Source of the DNA: JAOAPG01 sp963791575
Lineage (GTDB): Bacteria > Acidobacteriota > Terriglobia > Terriglobales > Acidobacteriaceae
Length of the DNA: 64,000 nt
NCBI GenBank assembly: GCA_963791575.1
Contig: CAWBSY010000001.1
Location: forward strand, 62,001 to 126,000
Direction: 5' to 3'
Below, piece by piece: positions 48,357 to 57,197 of this stretch; the first letter of the stretch is position 1; each line of letters begins with the position of its first letter. Made by a program: the position numbers and the translations under genes. The notes beneath the pieces were generated by a model. The model made no database searches and had not been told where the DNA came from. It worked only from the letters and a program-made list of their open reading frames with translations.

Positions 48357-48499
48357 CTCGCCAATCCCCGTTAGTTCCTGAAGTGGGAATTCCGGTCTGT
48401 ATACGCGAGAGCCTCCGCAATAAATTGCAGTAGGCCAGAAGCGCCACGGGCGCAGTTCCGATTCAATTTACGTGCAGAAGAAGATAGGTTCGTAGGTCC

Positions 48500-48823
48500 A
48501 TGAACGTACAATTGTTTGCAGTGCAGACTAGTTCGGTCGGCTGGCTCGGTTTTGCGCCGCTGATCTTTATTTTTGGTATCTTCTATTTTCTTTTAATCAT
48601 GCCGCAGCAGCGCCGCCAGAAGAAGTGGCAGGCAATGCTTAGCGAGCTGAAAACCGGAGATAAAGTAGTGACAAGCGGTGGCTTGCGGGGCACTATCATC
48701 GCGCTGAAAGATGATTCGGTGCACTTGCGTGTTCCGCCCGACAATCTTCGGCTGGAAGTGACCCGGGCTTCAGTTGTTTCGGTTGCTTCTCCGGAGGAAA
48801 TTACCAAGACCGGGACCAAGTAG
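48500..48823 (+). CDS. yajC: Preprotein translocase subunit YajC
   Basis: Small inner-membrane partner of SecDF, 107 residues. One transmembrane helix (FAPLIFIFGIFYFLLIMP) is followed by the basic PQQRRQKKWQAML and the typical ELKTGDKVVTSGGLRGTI domain. ATG 48500 follows AGGTCC. It lies 143 bases after tgt and 87 before secD, the usual tgt-yajC-secD-secF order. Confidence 0.96.
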   Translation: MNVQLFAVQTSSVGWLGFAPLIFIFGIFYFLLIMPQQRRQKKWQAMLSELKTGDKVVTSGGLRGTIIALKDDSVHLRVPPDNLRLEVTRASVVSVASPEEITKTGTK

Positions 48824-48910
48824 TTTAGGGTCAAAGCTTTTCGTTAGTCCCAGCTTCGCCGAATAGGTGTTAATAACGAACATTTTGAGAGTGGATAAAG
48901 AATTCGTATC

Positions 48911-50527
48911 ATGAACAAGAATTTAACCTGGAAACTCGCACTCATTGTTGGAATTCTGCTGATATTTCTGTTCGGCATTTTTGGATTGCCCCAGAGTTTT
49001 TCCGGCCAAGGCTTAGTGGCCTCCTTGCAAAACCGCATTCATTTAGGCCTTGATCTCAAGGGTGGCACGCACTTGATTCTGCAAGTGCAAGTGAATGATG
49101 CGGTCAATGTCGATTCCGATAACGCCGTCGAGCGACTCAAAGAAGACCTTAAGAGCCACAAGATTAATTACGCGGAAATTTCCAAGCCTGATCCCGTCAA
49201 CAATCCCGACAAAATCGTGATTAAAGGCGTGGGACCGGAAGCTAGTTCTGATCTGCGCACCATCGTGACCGACCGTTTGCCGGAGTACAACCTGGCCTCC
49301 GGTGCCGAGAACACTTGGACTGTGTCCATGAAGCCGCAGGCGCTCACCGAATTGAAGGACCATGCCGTTCAGCAGGCCATAGAAACTATCCGCAATCGAA
49401 TCGACAGCTTAGGCGTCTCTGAGCCCACGATTCAGGAGCATGGGCTTGGCCAATATCAAATTCTTGTGCAACTGCCGGGAGTCGATGATCCAGCACGCGT
49501 GAAAGACATTATGCAATCGACTGCCATGCTGGAAATCCGCCAGTCCTTGGGCGGACCATACTCCAGCGAACAGCAGGCGTTGCAAGAGCATGGCGGAGTG
49601 TTGCCGCAGGATGCGGTACTCCTTCAAGGAAAGAGCAAGAGTTCCGAGGGCGATGGCGCTCCGGTTTGGTATTTGATCTCGCGTTCTTCTGCGGTTACCG
49701 GGCGCGATTTGCGCGACGCCCAGCCTAGCCGCAACAACGATACCGCCCAACCCTCCGTCAACTTCACGCTGACCGGGGAAGGTGGACGCCGGTTCGCGGC
49801 GTTTACTGGCGCGCACGTTGGCGATAACCTGGCGGTCGTCCTCGACAACAAAGTTCAGGAAGTTGCAGTTATCAAGAGCCAGATCAGCGATAGCGGTAAC
49901 ATCGAGGGCGGCTTTACTGAGCAAAGCGCGAAAGACCTCTCTATGATCCTGCGGTCGGGTGCACTGCCGGCAGGGATCAAGTACCTCGAAGAGCGTACCG
50001 TCGGTCCTTCGCTAGGGACGGATTCAATCCGTGCCGGAGTTGAGGCTGCTGTCATTGGTATGCTGGCAGTTTTGATCTTCATGCTCGTTTATTATCGCGG
50101 CGCAGGGATCAATGCTGATATCGCTTTGATTCTCAACCTTGTGATTTTGCTGGGCTTCCTTGGATACAGCGGAGCAACTCTGACCTTGCCCGGTATTGCT
50201 GGAGTCATTTTGACGGTAGGCATGGGCGTTGATTCTAACGTGCTGATTTTTGAGCGTATCCGCGAAGAGTTGAGGAACGGTAAGACCGCGCCTTCGGCAG
50301 TCGAACAGGGCTTCAAGCATGCCTGGGTGACGATCGTTGACACGCACGTCACGACAATCGTTTCCGCGTTTATTCTCTTCATTTTTGGTACAGGGCCGGT
50401 GCGCGGATTCGCTGTGACTCTGACTTTTGGTCTGCTGGCGAATCTATTTACGGCAGTCTTCGTTTCGCGCATGATCTTCGATTGGATCCTGAGCCGCAAA
50501 CAGCGCGGCGAAGCATTAAGCATTTAA
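48911..50527 (+). CDS. secD: Protein translocase subunit SecD
   Basis: Inner-membrane protein of 538 residues that uses the proton gradient to pull secreted proteins through SecYEG. The first helix is followed by GLDLKGGTHLILQVQ (D1 motif). A large periplasmic domain with IRNRIDSLGVSEPTIQEHG comes next, then AGIKYLEERTVGPSLGTDSI before helix 2, and GVILTVGMGVDSNVLIFERI (D5/D6 region). Ends ...RKQRGEALSI, 27 bases before secF. Confidence 0.97.
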   Translation: MNKNLTWKLALIVGILLIFLFGIFGLPQSFSGQGLVASLQNRIHLGLDLKGGTHLILQVQVNDAVNVDSDNAVERLKEDLKSHKINYAEISKPDPVNNPDKIVIKGVGPEASSDLRTIVTDRLPEYNLASGAENTWTVSMKPQALTELKDHAVQQAIETIRNRIDSLGVSEPTIQEHGLGQYQILVQLPGVDDPARVKDIMQSTAMLEIRQSLGGPYSSEQQALQEHGGVLPQDAVLLQGKSKSSEGDGAPVWYLISRSSAVTGRDLRDAQPSRNNDTAQPSVNFTLTGEGGRRFAAFTGAHVGDNLAVVLDNKVQEVAVIKSQISDSGNIEGGFTEQSAKDLSMILRSGALPAGIKYLEERTVGPSLGTDSIRAGVEAAVIGMLAVLIFMLVYYRGAGINADIALILNLVILLGFLGYSGATLTLPGIAGVILTVGMGVDSNVLIFERIREELRNGKTAPSAVEQGFKHAWVTIVDTHVTTIVSAFILFIFGTGPVRGFAVTLTFGLLANLFTAVFVSRMIFDWILSRKQRGEALSI

Positions 50528-50554
50528 GAAATTAGATAAGGGGCTGGTAGCAGC

Positions 50555-51763
50555 GTGGAATTTTTTCGCAATCCGAATATAGATTTCCTGGGCAAAAAGT
50601 GGTACTTCATTGCCTTTTCTTTAGTATTCAGCATCGCTGGCATCTTCTCGATGCTGTTCTGGCACGGCATTCCGTTAGGTGTTGACTTCCGTGGCGGCAC
50701 GCTGGTTTACGTGAAATTTGCGCAAACTCCAAATGACAAAGCTATTCGCGCCGCTATGGATAGCGCGGGCTTGCACAATGCCAAGATTCAGACTTATGGT
50801 CCGGCGCAAAACAACGAGGTTTTAATCGATCTGGCGCAGCAGGAAACCAGCGAACAGGCGCTCGACAAGGGCAAAATTCAGATCATCAATGCGCTCGAAT
50901 CCAATGCTCCCGCAGGCAAACAAGATCTGAACAACTCCAGCTCGTTGACGCTGCAGAATTATCTATTGGATAAAGATCCTCTTCATGCCGGGACCGATGC
51001 GGCACAAAGATACATGCAGCAGGCCCAGGCAATAGTGAATCAACGCGATAAGGTTGAAGGCGGTGTACTGAAGTCATTCGACGACTTGAAGGGAGTAGTC
51101 GACCCAGCTGTGTTGGCATCGCTGCCAGACGGCTTTTTTGTATCTAATTTTGGGGTGCGGAATGTTGAGATCGTGGGTCCTCAGGTCGGCGGGCAGCTAC
51201 AAAAGCAGGCCATGCTGGCGACGCTTTACTCGCTGCTGGGAATGTTTGTTTATCTGGGCTTCCGCTTTGAATGGATCTATGGCGTCGCAGCCGTGGTGAC
51301 GGTTTTCCACGATACGCTGATCACCGTAGGGGCTTTTTCTCTAACCAACCGCGCCATTTCACTGACTGTCCTGGCCGCAATCCTGACCTTGATCGGTTAT
51401 TCGAATAACGACACTATCGTCGTTTTTGACCGTATCCGGGAGAATTTGAAGCTGATGCGGCGGGAAAAGTTGTCGGATATCGTCAATAAAAGCATCAATC
51501 AGACCCTGAGCCGTACGATTTTAACCGCTGGATTGACCTTTCTGACTGTGGTAGCTTTGTTCCTCTTTGGCGGAGAAGTGTTAAATGGATTCTCCTTCGC
51601 GCTCGTAATTGGCATCCTAATCGGGACTTATTCGTCGATCGCCATCGCGGCCCCGATTCTAGTGGCCTATCAGGACTGGCGGTCGGGCCGTGGTAAGCCT
51701 GCTGTCGTGCTTGCGCCTGGAAAAGCCGGCGTTCGCCAGGAGAAGGTAAAAGTGAAGGCGTAG
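50555..51763 (+). CDS. secF: Protein translocase subunit SecF
   Basis: Inner-membrane partner of SecD, 402 residues. GTG 50555 is preceded by a weak AAGGGG. The first helix leads to GVDFRGGTLVYVKF; helices 2-6 contain SLLGMFVYLGFRFEW, LTLIGYSNNDTIVVFDRIRE and TILTAGLTFLTVVALFLFGG. The periplasmic loop carries about 80 more residues than the E. coli protein (region with Asn/Ser- and Gln-rich stretches, about 115-190). The Lys-rich tail is normal. It overlaps nothing and precedes the TonB module by 121 bases. Confidence 0.97.
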   Translation: MEFFRNPNIDFLGKKWYFIAFSLVFSIAGIFSMLFWHGIPLGVDFRGGTLVYVKFAQTPNDKAIRAAMDSAGLHNAKIQTYGPAQNNEVLIDLAQQETSEQALDKGKIQIINALESNAPAGKQDLNNSSSLTLQNYLLDKDPLHAGTDAAQRYMQQAQAIVNQRDKVEGGVLKSFDDLKGVVDPAVLASLPDGFFVSNFGVRNVEIVGPQVGGQLQKQAMLATLYSLLGMFVYLGFRFEWIYGVAAVVTVFHDTLITVGAFSLTNRAISLTVLAAILTLIGYSNNDTIVVFDRIRENLKLMRREKLSDIVNKSINQTLSRTILTAGLTFLTVVALFLFGGEVLNGFSFALVIGILIGTYSSIAIAAPILVAYQDWRSGRGKPAVVLAPGKAGVRQEKVKVKA

Positions 51764-51884
51764 ATCAAAAGACAAAAGATCTTCAACTCACGATTTCCAG
51801 CAAACGTTTTTTGGAAAAACCGGGAGCAAAGAAGACGCAGGCGGTGTCTAAGAGTACGTAGGGTGTAGGTAGGAGAAAAGCCTT

Positions 51885-52619
51885 ATGTTTGAAGACAGCC
51901 TCATAGAATCAGGCGGTAAGCTTAGAACTAAGCGCGGCATGACGACCACCGTCTCGTTCATCTTCGAGATTGTTTTGGTCGGGGTATTGGTCCTCATTCC
52001 GCTCCTCTTTACTGAAGCGCTGCCGAAAACGCAGCTCATGACTTTCCTGGTGGCTCCGCCGCCCCCGCCCCCTCCGCCACCACCACCAGCTGTTGCTCCA
52101 AAGGTGCCGAAGGTGGTCCAAACCAATATCGTCAACGATCAGCTGCGAACGCCTACGCGGATTCCCAAGAAAATTGAAATCATCAAGGAAGACGCAACTC
52201 CTCCGCCGGTATCATCAATGGCTGGCGTCGTGGGAGCAGTTGGCGTTCCGGGCGGCGCAGCGGGTGGCGTGATCGGCGGCATTATCAATTCGACGCCGAC
52301 GGCTGTACCTAAAGTGGCTACTCCTCAGCGCGTGCGCGTGTCACAAGGTGTGACGCAAGGACTCGTGCTGCGGAAAGTTCAACCAAACTATCCACCTCTG
52401 GCGCGGCAAGCACGCATCCAAGGATCAGTGGTGCTGCAGGCTGAGATCAGTAAGACTGGGGACATCCAGAACTTACGTCTTATCAGCGGTCACCCGATGC
52501 TTGGACCGGCGGCTATTGATGCGGTTAAGCAATGGAAGTACAAGCCGTATATTTTGAACGGTGAGCCGGTGGAAGTGGAAACGACAATTACCGTCAACTT
52601 TACTTTGGCGGGCGGTTAG
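51885..52619 (+). CDS. tonB: Energy transducer TonB
   Basis: Inner-membrane-anchored, periplasm-spanning protein of 244 residues that passes ExbB/ExbD energy to outer-membrane receptors. ATG 51885 follows AGGAG. One transmembrane helix (about 23-42) is followed by a tract of 11 prolines, a flexible Gly/Ala/Val-rich region (GAVGVPGGAAGGVIGGIIN), and a C-terminal TonB domain with PNYPPLARQARIQGSVVLQ and AIDAVKQWKYKPYILNG. The helix His/Ser pattern of classic TonB is absent. It heads the module followed by exbB, two exbD genes and a TPR lipoprotein. Confidence 0.95.
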   Translation: MFEDSLIESGGKLRTKRGMTTTVSFIFEIVLVGVLVLIPLLFTEALPKTQLMTFLVAPPPPPPPPPPPAVAPKVPKVVQTNIVNDQLRTPTRIPKKIEIIKEDATPPPVSSMAGVVGAVGVPGGAAGGVIGGIINSTPTAVPKVATPQRVRVSQGVTQGLVLRKVQPNYPPLARQARIQGSVVLQAEISKTGDIQNLRLISGHPMLGPAAIDAVKQWKYKPYILNGEPVEVETTITVNFTLAGG

Positions 52620-52691
52620 AGACTTTCGAAAGTGCAGTGTGTAGTGCAGTAAAAATCTTGCACGATAAGTTCCGAGGAGGAGAGTCAACTC

Positions 52692-53454
52692 ATGTTCGTA
52701 GCTAACCTGGCAACACATTCATTAATTCACGTTTCAACAGTCGCTACCTGGCTACAAGACAGTGGCGGCACGGTGCAGTGGGATCCGCTCTCGCTGTGGC
52801 GGCAAATGGGATGGATCGCGAGAATCGTGGTCATCATTCTCTTCATCATGTCCGGCTGGTCTATCGGTGTAATGATTGACCGTTGGATGGCTTTCAACGC
52901 GGCTCGCAAACAGTCTCGCGCATTTGCTCCCGCAGTCGCCGGAGCATTGCGGGACGGCAAGATCGACGAAGCCATCAAGGTCGCCGAACGCAACAAGAAG
53001 AGCCACCTTGCCAAGGTCGTTACGGCTGGCTTGATGGAATTCCGCGCTCACCAGGAAAGCGGCGAGATTCCGGGAGAAACCATTGAAGCCTCAAAGCGTG
53101 CTCTGGAGCGGACAGAAGCCATTGTCCACGCCGAACTGAAGCGCGGCTTGGGCGGCTTGGCCACCATCGGTTCGACGGCACCATTCGTTGGACTGTTCGG
53201 AACCGTGATGGGTATTTTGAACGCCTTCCGTGAAATCGCGACGCAACAAGACCACCGGTTTGGGCGCGGTCGCAGGCGGTATTTCGGAAGCACTCGTGAC
53301 CACGGCCATCGGCCTTCTGGTCGCGATTCCGGCCGTCATGATGTTCAACTATCTGACGGGACGCGTGGAAGCGTTCGACGTGGAGATGGACAACTCCTCG
53401 AGCGAACTGATCGATTACTTCCTGAAGCGTCGCGGCGCAGTTCGCCGTCCCTAA
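52692..53454 (+). CDS. exbB: ExbB/TolQ/MotA-family proton channel, one frame break
   Basis: Inner-membrane channel subunit, 253 residues after repair. ATG 52692 has GAGGAGGAG upstream. Helix 1 is IVVIILFIMSGWSIGVMID; GGLATIGSTAPFVGLFGTVM starts helix 2; helix 3 is ALVTTAIGLLVAIPAVMMF, with the conserved Thr and Ala pattern of the proton path. One extra base at 53247-53250 splits FREIATQ from TTGLGAVAGGISEALVTT; without it the reading frame continues to 53454. It works with TonB upstream and the ExbD pair downstream. Confidence 0.93.
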
Positions 53455-53605
53455 CCTTTCACGCCGGGCAAGATATTCGGATTGAGTTGCGGCTACGGTG
53501 CTGATGTTGAATCGGTACCGTAGCCAGCCCTCCCAAACTGAACTGTGCTAGGCAGATGAAGCAAGATGCAAGCTACGAGATATTGCGGGAAAGAAGGATC
53601 ACTCA

Positions 53606-54070
53606 ATGGCACTCGCAAAGCGCAATGAAGGCGCAAACGTAAACTCGGACATCAACGTCACACCCATGGTGGACGTGATGCTAGTGCTGCTGATCATCTT
53701 CATGGTGATCACGCCCATGTTGCAGCACGGCGTTAGTGTGGATCTGGCAAAAGTGAATAATCCGTCGCAGATGCCGGATGCGGACAAAGAAGACGCTCTG
53801 CTCGTAGCAGTGATGCGAGATGGAAGCGTCTACTTCGGAACCGATAAGCTTGCCGTGGATCAACTCACGGGAAAAGTAAAAGACCGGCTCACCAATAAAC
53901 TCGACAAGCGCGTCTATGTGAAGGCTGATGCGCGTGCCAAATTTGGAGCCGTGGTTGGAGTGGTGGATGCTGTCCGATCAGCCGGAGTGGACCAACTTGG
54001 CCTGCTGACGGAGCAGAATAAGACGCCGCCTCCGCCGCCATCGAATACGAAGCCGCAAACCGGGCAGTAA
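53606..54070 (+). CDS. exbD: ExbD-family transport protein, first copy
   Basis: Inner-membrane protein of 154 residues. ATG 53606 follows AAGGA. NVTPMVDVMLVLLIIFMVIT is the single helix with the conserved Asp; the periplasmic domain ends with VVDAVRSAGVDQLGLLTEQ and a Pro/Asn-rich tail. Its sequence departs clearly from the second copy, so they are probably not interchangeable subunits. It follows exbB by 151 bases. Confidence 0.95.
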   Translation: MALAKRNEGANVNSDINVTPMVDVMLVLLIIFMVITPMLQHGVSVDLAKVNNPSQMPDADKEDALLVAVMRDGSVYFGTDKLAVDQLTGKVKDRLTNKLDKRVYVKADARAKFGAVVGVVDAVRSAGVDQLGLLTEQNKTPPPPPSNTKPQTGQ

Positions 54071-54098
54071 AGTTTAGAGCACTTTCGAGGAGATCGAT

Positions 54099-54539
54099 AT
54101 GTCTATGGCAGTCGGCCCCAGCGGGGGCCAGAACGCAAATATCAACGTTACTCCGCTCATTGATGTGCTTCTCGTTTTGCTGATCATTTTCATGGTGATC
54201 ACGCCGTTGACTCCAAAGGGGTTGGATGCGCTGGTACCTCAGCCGCCTCCACCCAATCAGCCTAAGAACGACACCCCGGATCGCACCATCGTGGTTCAGT
54301 TGATTGATCGCGGATCAGGCGAAAATCCTGGTCTGAAGATTAACGGTGAAGACGCGACTTGGGATAATCTGCAAGATCGGCTTACCGATATTTTCAAGAC
54401 TCGCGCCGAGAAAGTAATGTTCGTGAAGGGTGACGACAATGTCCCGTTTGCCAACGTGGCCAACGTCATTGACATAGCCCACGCCGCGGGCGTGGACAAA
54501 GTTGGATTGATTACCGCGAAGATTGAAGCGGGCGGTTAA
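54099..54539 (+). CDS. exbD: ExbD-family transport protein, second copy
   Basis: Inner-membrane protein of 146 residues, 28 bases after the first copy. ATG 54099 has a GAGGAG site. INVTPLIDVLLVLLIIFMVI is the helix with the key Asp; PQPPPPNQPKNDTPDRTIVV and VANVIDIAHAAGVDKVGLIT follow. It is closer to the stand-alone ExbD at 23840-24280 than to its immediate neighbour, suggesting an old duplication with one copy moved. Confidence 0.95.
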   Translation: MSMAVGPSGGQNANINVTPLIDVLLVLLIIFMVITPLTPKGLDALVPQPPPPNQPKNDTPDRTIVVQLIDRGSGENPGLKINGEDATWDNLQDRLTDIFKTRAEKVMFVKGDDNVPFANVANVIDIAHAAGVDKVGLITAKIEAGG

Positions 54540-54626
54540 TATTTAGATCACACGGCTTGGAACGGTTCCGGGCCGCTGTGTGCTTCAGCCCGGTATTATC
54601 TAAGCCTAGGGAGAATTCATAAGGCA

Positions 54627-55457
54627 ATGAAAAAAAGCTTACAAATGCTGGCACTGATGGCGGTCGGCTTAGCAATTTTATCCGCCACAGGCTGCGACAA
54701 ACTACGGGCGCGCGATCAGCTGAATAAAGGTGTCGCCGCCTACAAGAATGCCAAATACGAAGAAGCTATTAATCATTTTCAAGAGGCAGTGCGCCTGGAT
54801 ACAGGCCTGACGAATGCCCGCCTCTATTTGGCTACAGCCTTCGCGCAGCAATACATTCCTGGTGTTGACGCGCCGGATAACCTGCGTAATGCAGATCAGG
54901 CTGTTGAACAGTACAAGGCTGTACTGGATAAAGATCCGAAGAACGTCAACAGCGTGAAGGGCATTGCGTATTTGTACCTTCAGGAAAAGAAATTTGAAGA
55001 TGCCAAGACTTATTACCGCAAGGCGCTGGAGATCGATCCCAATGATCCGGAACCTTATTATTCGGTCGCGGTGATCGACTGGACGCAAAGCTACCAGCCG
55101 CGCATGGAAGCCCGCGCCAAGCTCGGACTGAAGCCGGAAGATCCGCTGGGCACAAAAAAGGACAAAGAAGCATTGAAGGTCTGCGCGACGTTGAAAGACA
55201 AAAACATGGGCGTTGTGCAGGATGGCATCGACAATTTGGATAAAGCTCTAAAGTTGCGTCCTGATTACGATGACGCGATGGCTTATCTGAACCTTCTTTA
55301 TCGCGAAAAGGCGGACGTCGAATGCACCGATCCAGCTGCTCGCACTGCCGACTTGAAAACTGCCGATGACTGGGTCGATAAGACCATGGCCACGAAGAAA
55401 GCTAAGGCAGAGAAGCAGACTGGCAACCAGGGAATCGTACTGGACCAAAAACAGTAG
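54627..55457 (+). CDS. TPR-repeat lipoprotein
   Basis: A 276-residue predicted lipoprotein: signal MKKSLQMLALMAVGLAILSA with the lipobox SATGC. At least three tetratricopeptide repeats follow (AYKNAKYEEAINHFQEAVRL, YKAVLDKDPKNVNSVKGIAY, YYRKALEIDPNDPEPYYSVA). It should sit in the periplasm facing the TonB system and mediate protein contacts. A TPR protein in this position is a recurring companion of tonB-exbB-exbD-exbD in Acidobacteria. It ends at a strong terminator, which closes the plus-strand run. Confidence 0.9.
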   Translation: MKKSLQMLALMAVGLAILSATGCDKLRARDQLNKGVAAYKNAKYEEAINHFQEAVRLDTGLTNARLYLATAFAQQYIPGVDAPDNLRNADQAVEQYKAVLDKDPKNVNSVKGIAYLYLQEKKFEDAKTYYRKALEIDPNDPEPYYSVAVIDWTQSYQPRMEARAKLGLKPEDPLGTKKDKEALKVCATLKDKNMGVVQDGIDNLDKALKLRPDYDDAMAYLNLLYREKADVECTDPAARTADLKTADDWVDKTMATKKAKAEKQTGNQGIVLDQKQ

Positions 55458-55480
55458 GTATTTTCCAGTGGTTTTCAAAG

Positions 55481-55512
55481 ACCCTCCGCATTGTCGGAGG
55501 GTTTTCTTTTTG
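55481..55512 (+). terminator. Rho-independent terminator
   Basis: ACCCTCCG-CATTGT-CGGAGGGT is a perfect 8-base stem followed by TTTCTTTTTG, 24 bases after the TPR lipoprotein stop. Confidence 0.93.
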
Positions 55513-55534
55513 TACTTTAACTCTGTTGCCTGGA

Positions 55535-57086
55535 TTACTTCCGGTGAATGTACAGCTCCACTTCTAAACCATCAAAATCCCGTGCGTCGCTCGCGACGTA
55601 TCCGGCATTTTCCAGAAGCTTAGTCAGCGAAGATGCGGTCAGGTCCAGACCTGAGGAATCAGAAGCGTGCGAGAGGACAAGCCATACACGAGGATAGGCG
55701 GGGATTGAGCTTTCGAGCTTTTTGTAGTCAGGCTTTTCTACGAAATCCAAAAATGTGATCCGGTCGCCATGATTGGGGTAAATCACTATCGGGTCGCCAA
55801 AAGATGCTCCGCGAAGAGAGTGATAGTACTCGTACGGCATGCGCCCCATCGCCACGTGAAAAATCAATGCGTCATCGGCTTGGGATTGCGACAAGAGATA
55901 GTCGGAGGCTCCACGCCAATTGTCTCTCTCCAGATCGAAATCATGTTGGTAGTATCCGCGTGTGCCTTGTACCGATAGCACAAGAAAAAGCAGCAATGCT
56001 GCGGTCAGACGCCGCGCAGAGCGGATACGAGCTAGTCCGGAAGCGGCCAAGAGAAGCAGAGGAGGCAGGCACAAAATAAAGTAGCGAGGCAAGAACAGGG
56101 GTCGTGCAAAAGACAGTACGAAAACGAACGCCACCGGAAAGAGCAACCAGAGCAGCAGGAAGCGCGAACGCCAAGCCTCGAATGTATGCGCGACGTTCTC
56201 CTTGGACTCCAGCTCAATAAATCCTGCGACGCAGGCAATGCAATAAGCCACTAGCAAGATCCAGCCACCATTGCCGGTAAGGCGAAGTCCCAACTCTGCC
56301 AAATCCTTCAATCCAGGCCGGTGAATCCAGCGCAGCGGGCCGGCGCCGGTTGTGGCGATAAATAAAATTATAGGCGAAATGAGAAGTGCAATCCAGCGCC
56401 AATTGGTTTTCAAGCCAGTTGGAAGTGGTTTCGAGCGCCAATATCGCACAGAGATCCACTGCGCGATGATCAACAACGCCGAATAAAAGTGCGCGTAAAC
56501 GGCGGCGCTGCTCAGGGCAATCTGAGCAATGCGGTTTCTTCGCGAGGGATTGTCCAGATATTTCAGGAAATAAAAGCCGGAACATACGCACAGGAGCATC
56601 ATCAGCGAATAAGCTGCGTGCCTCCTGCGAGTAGCGGATGTGATAGGCATTTACCGCGAGCAGAGCCGCCGCGATGAGTCCCACGCGGGAGCCGAACAGT
56701 TTGCGGCCTAGGAAATAGAGCGCAGGAATTGTCACAAGTCCGAAAATCACAGATAGCGAACGGACGAAATACTCGCTACTGCCGAAGTGCAGCCAAGGGC
56801 GAAGCAACAGATAGTACAACGACATGTTGGCTTCGCGTCGCCAAAGAATTCGAGCAAAGTTGTACCAATCCAGACGGGCGATGCCAACGCTCATTCCTTC
56901 GTCGAACCAGAAGGTCTTGGCCGCTAATGCATGAAATCGAAAAAATGCGCCTGCGACTGTGATTGCGGCCAGAATCCCGATGTCGAGGGCCGATGAACGC
57001 CAATGCGGGGATTCGGGATTTACCCAGCGTTCAGCTGCGGAGCTACCTCCTGAAGGTCTTTGCACCGTACTCTTTGCTGTTTTCAA
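55535..57086 (-). CDS. Membrane glycosyltransferase (PMT/ArnT-like, GT-C), one frame break
   Basis: Polytopic inner-membrane enzyme of the GT-C fold, about 516 residues after repair. Near the N-terminus, after the first helix, is HALAAKTFWFDEGMSVG with the catalytic-type Asp-Glu pair; YYLLLRPWLHFGSSEYFVRS and ARIRSARRLTAALLLF are further landmarks. About ten hydrophobic segments are seen. It should transfer a sugar from a lipid-phosphate donor. One extra base at 56611-56612 splits the frame at YSQEARS, continuing as YSLMMLLCVCSGFYFL. It is divergent from accC with a 111-base gap. Confidence 0.85.
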
Positions 57087-57197
57087 CAGAACTCAATGGT
57101 ATCTCGAAAGGGAAAGACTCTGGACAAAACTCCGGTAAAATAGGCAGTTCTCTCGGTAGCAAAACGGCGGTTTGCGTAGCAGAAATCTATAAGTCCC

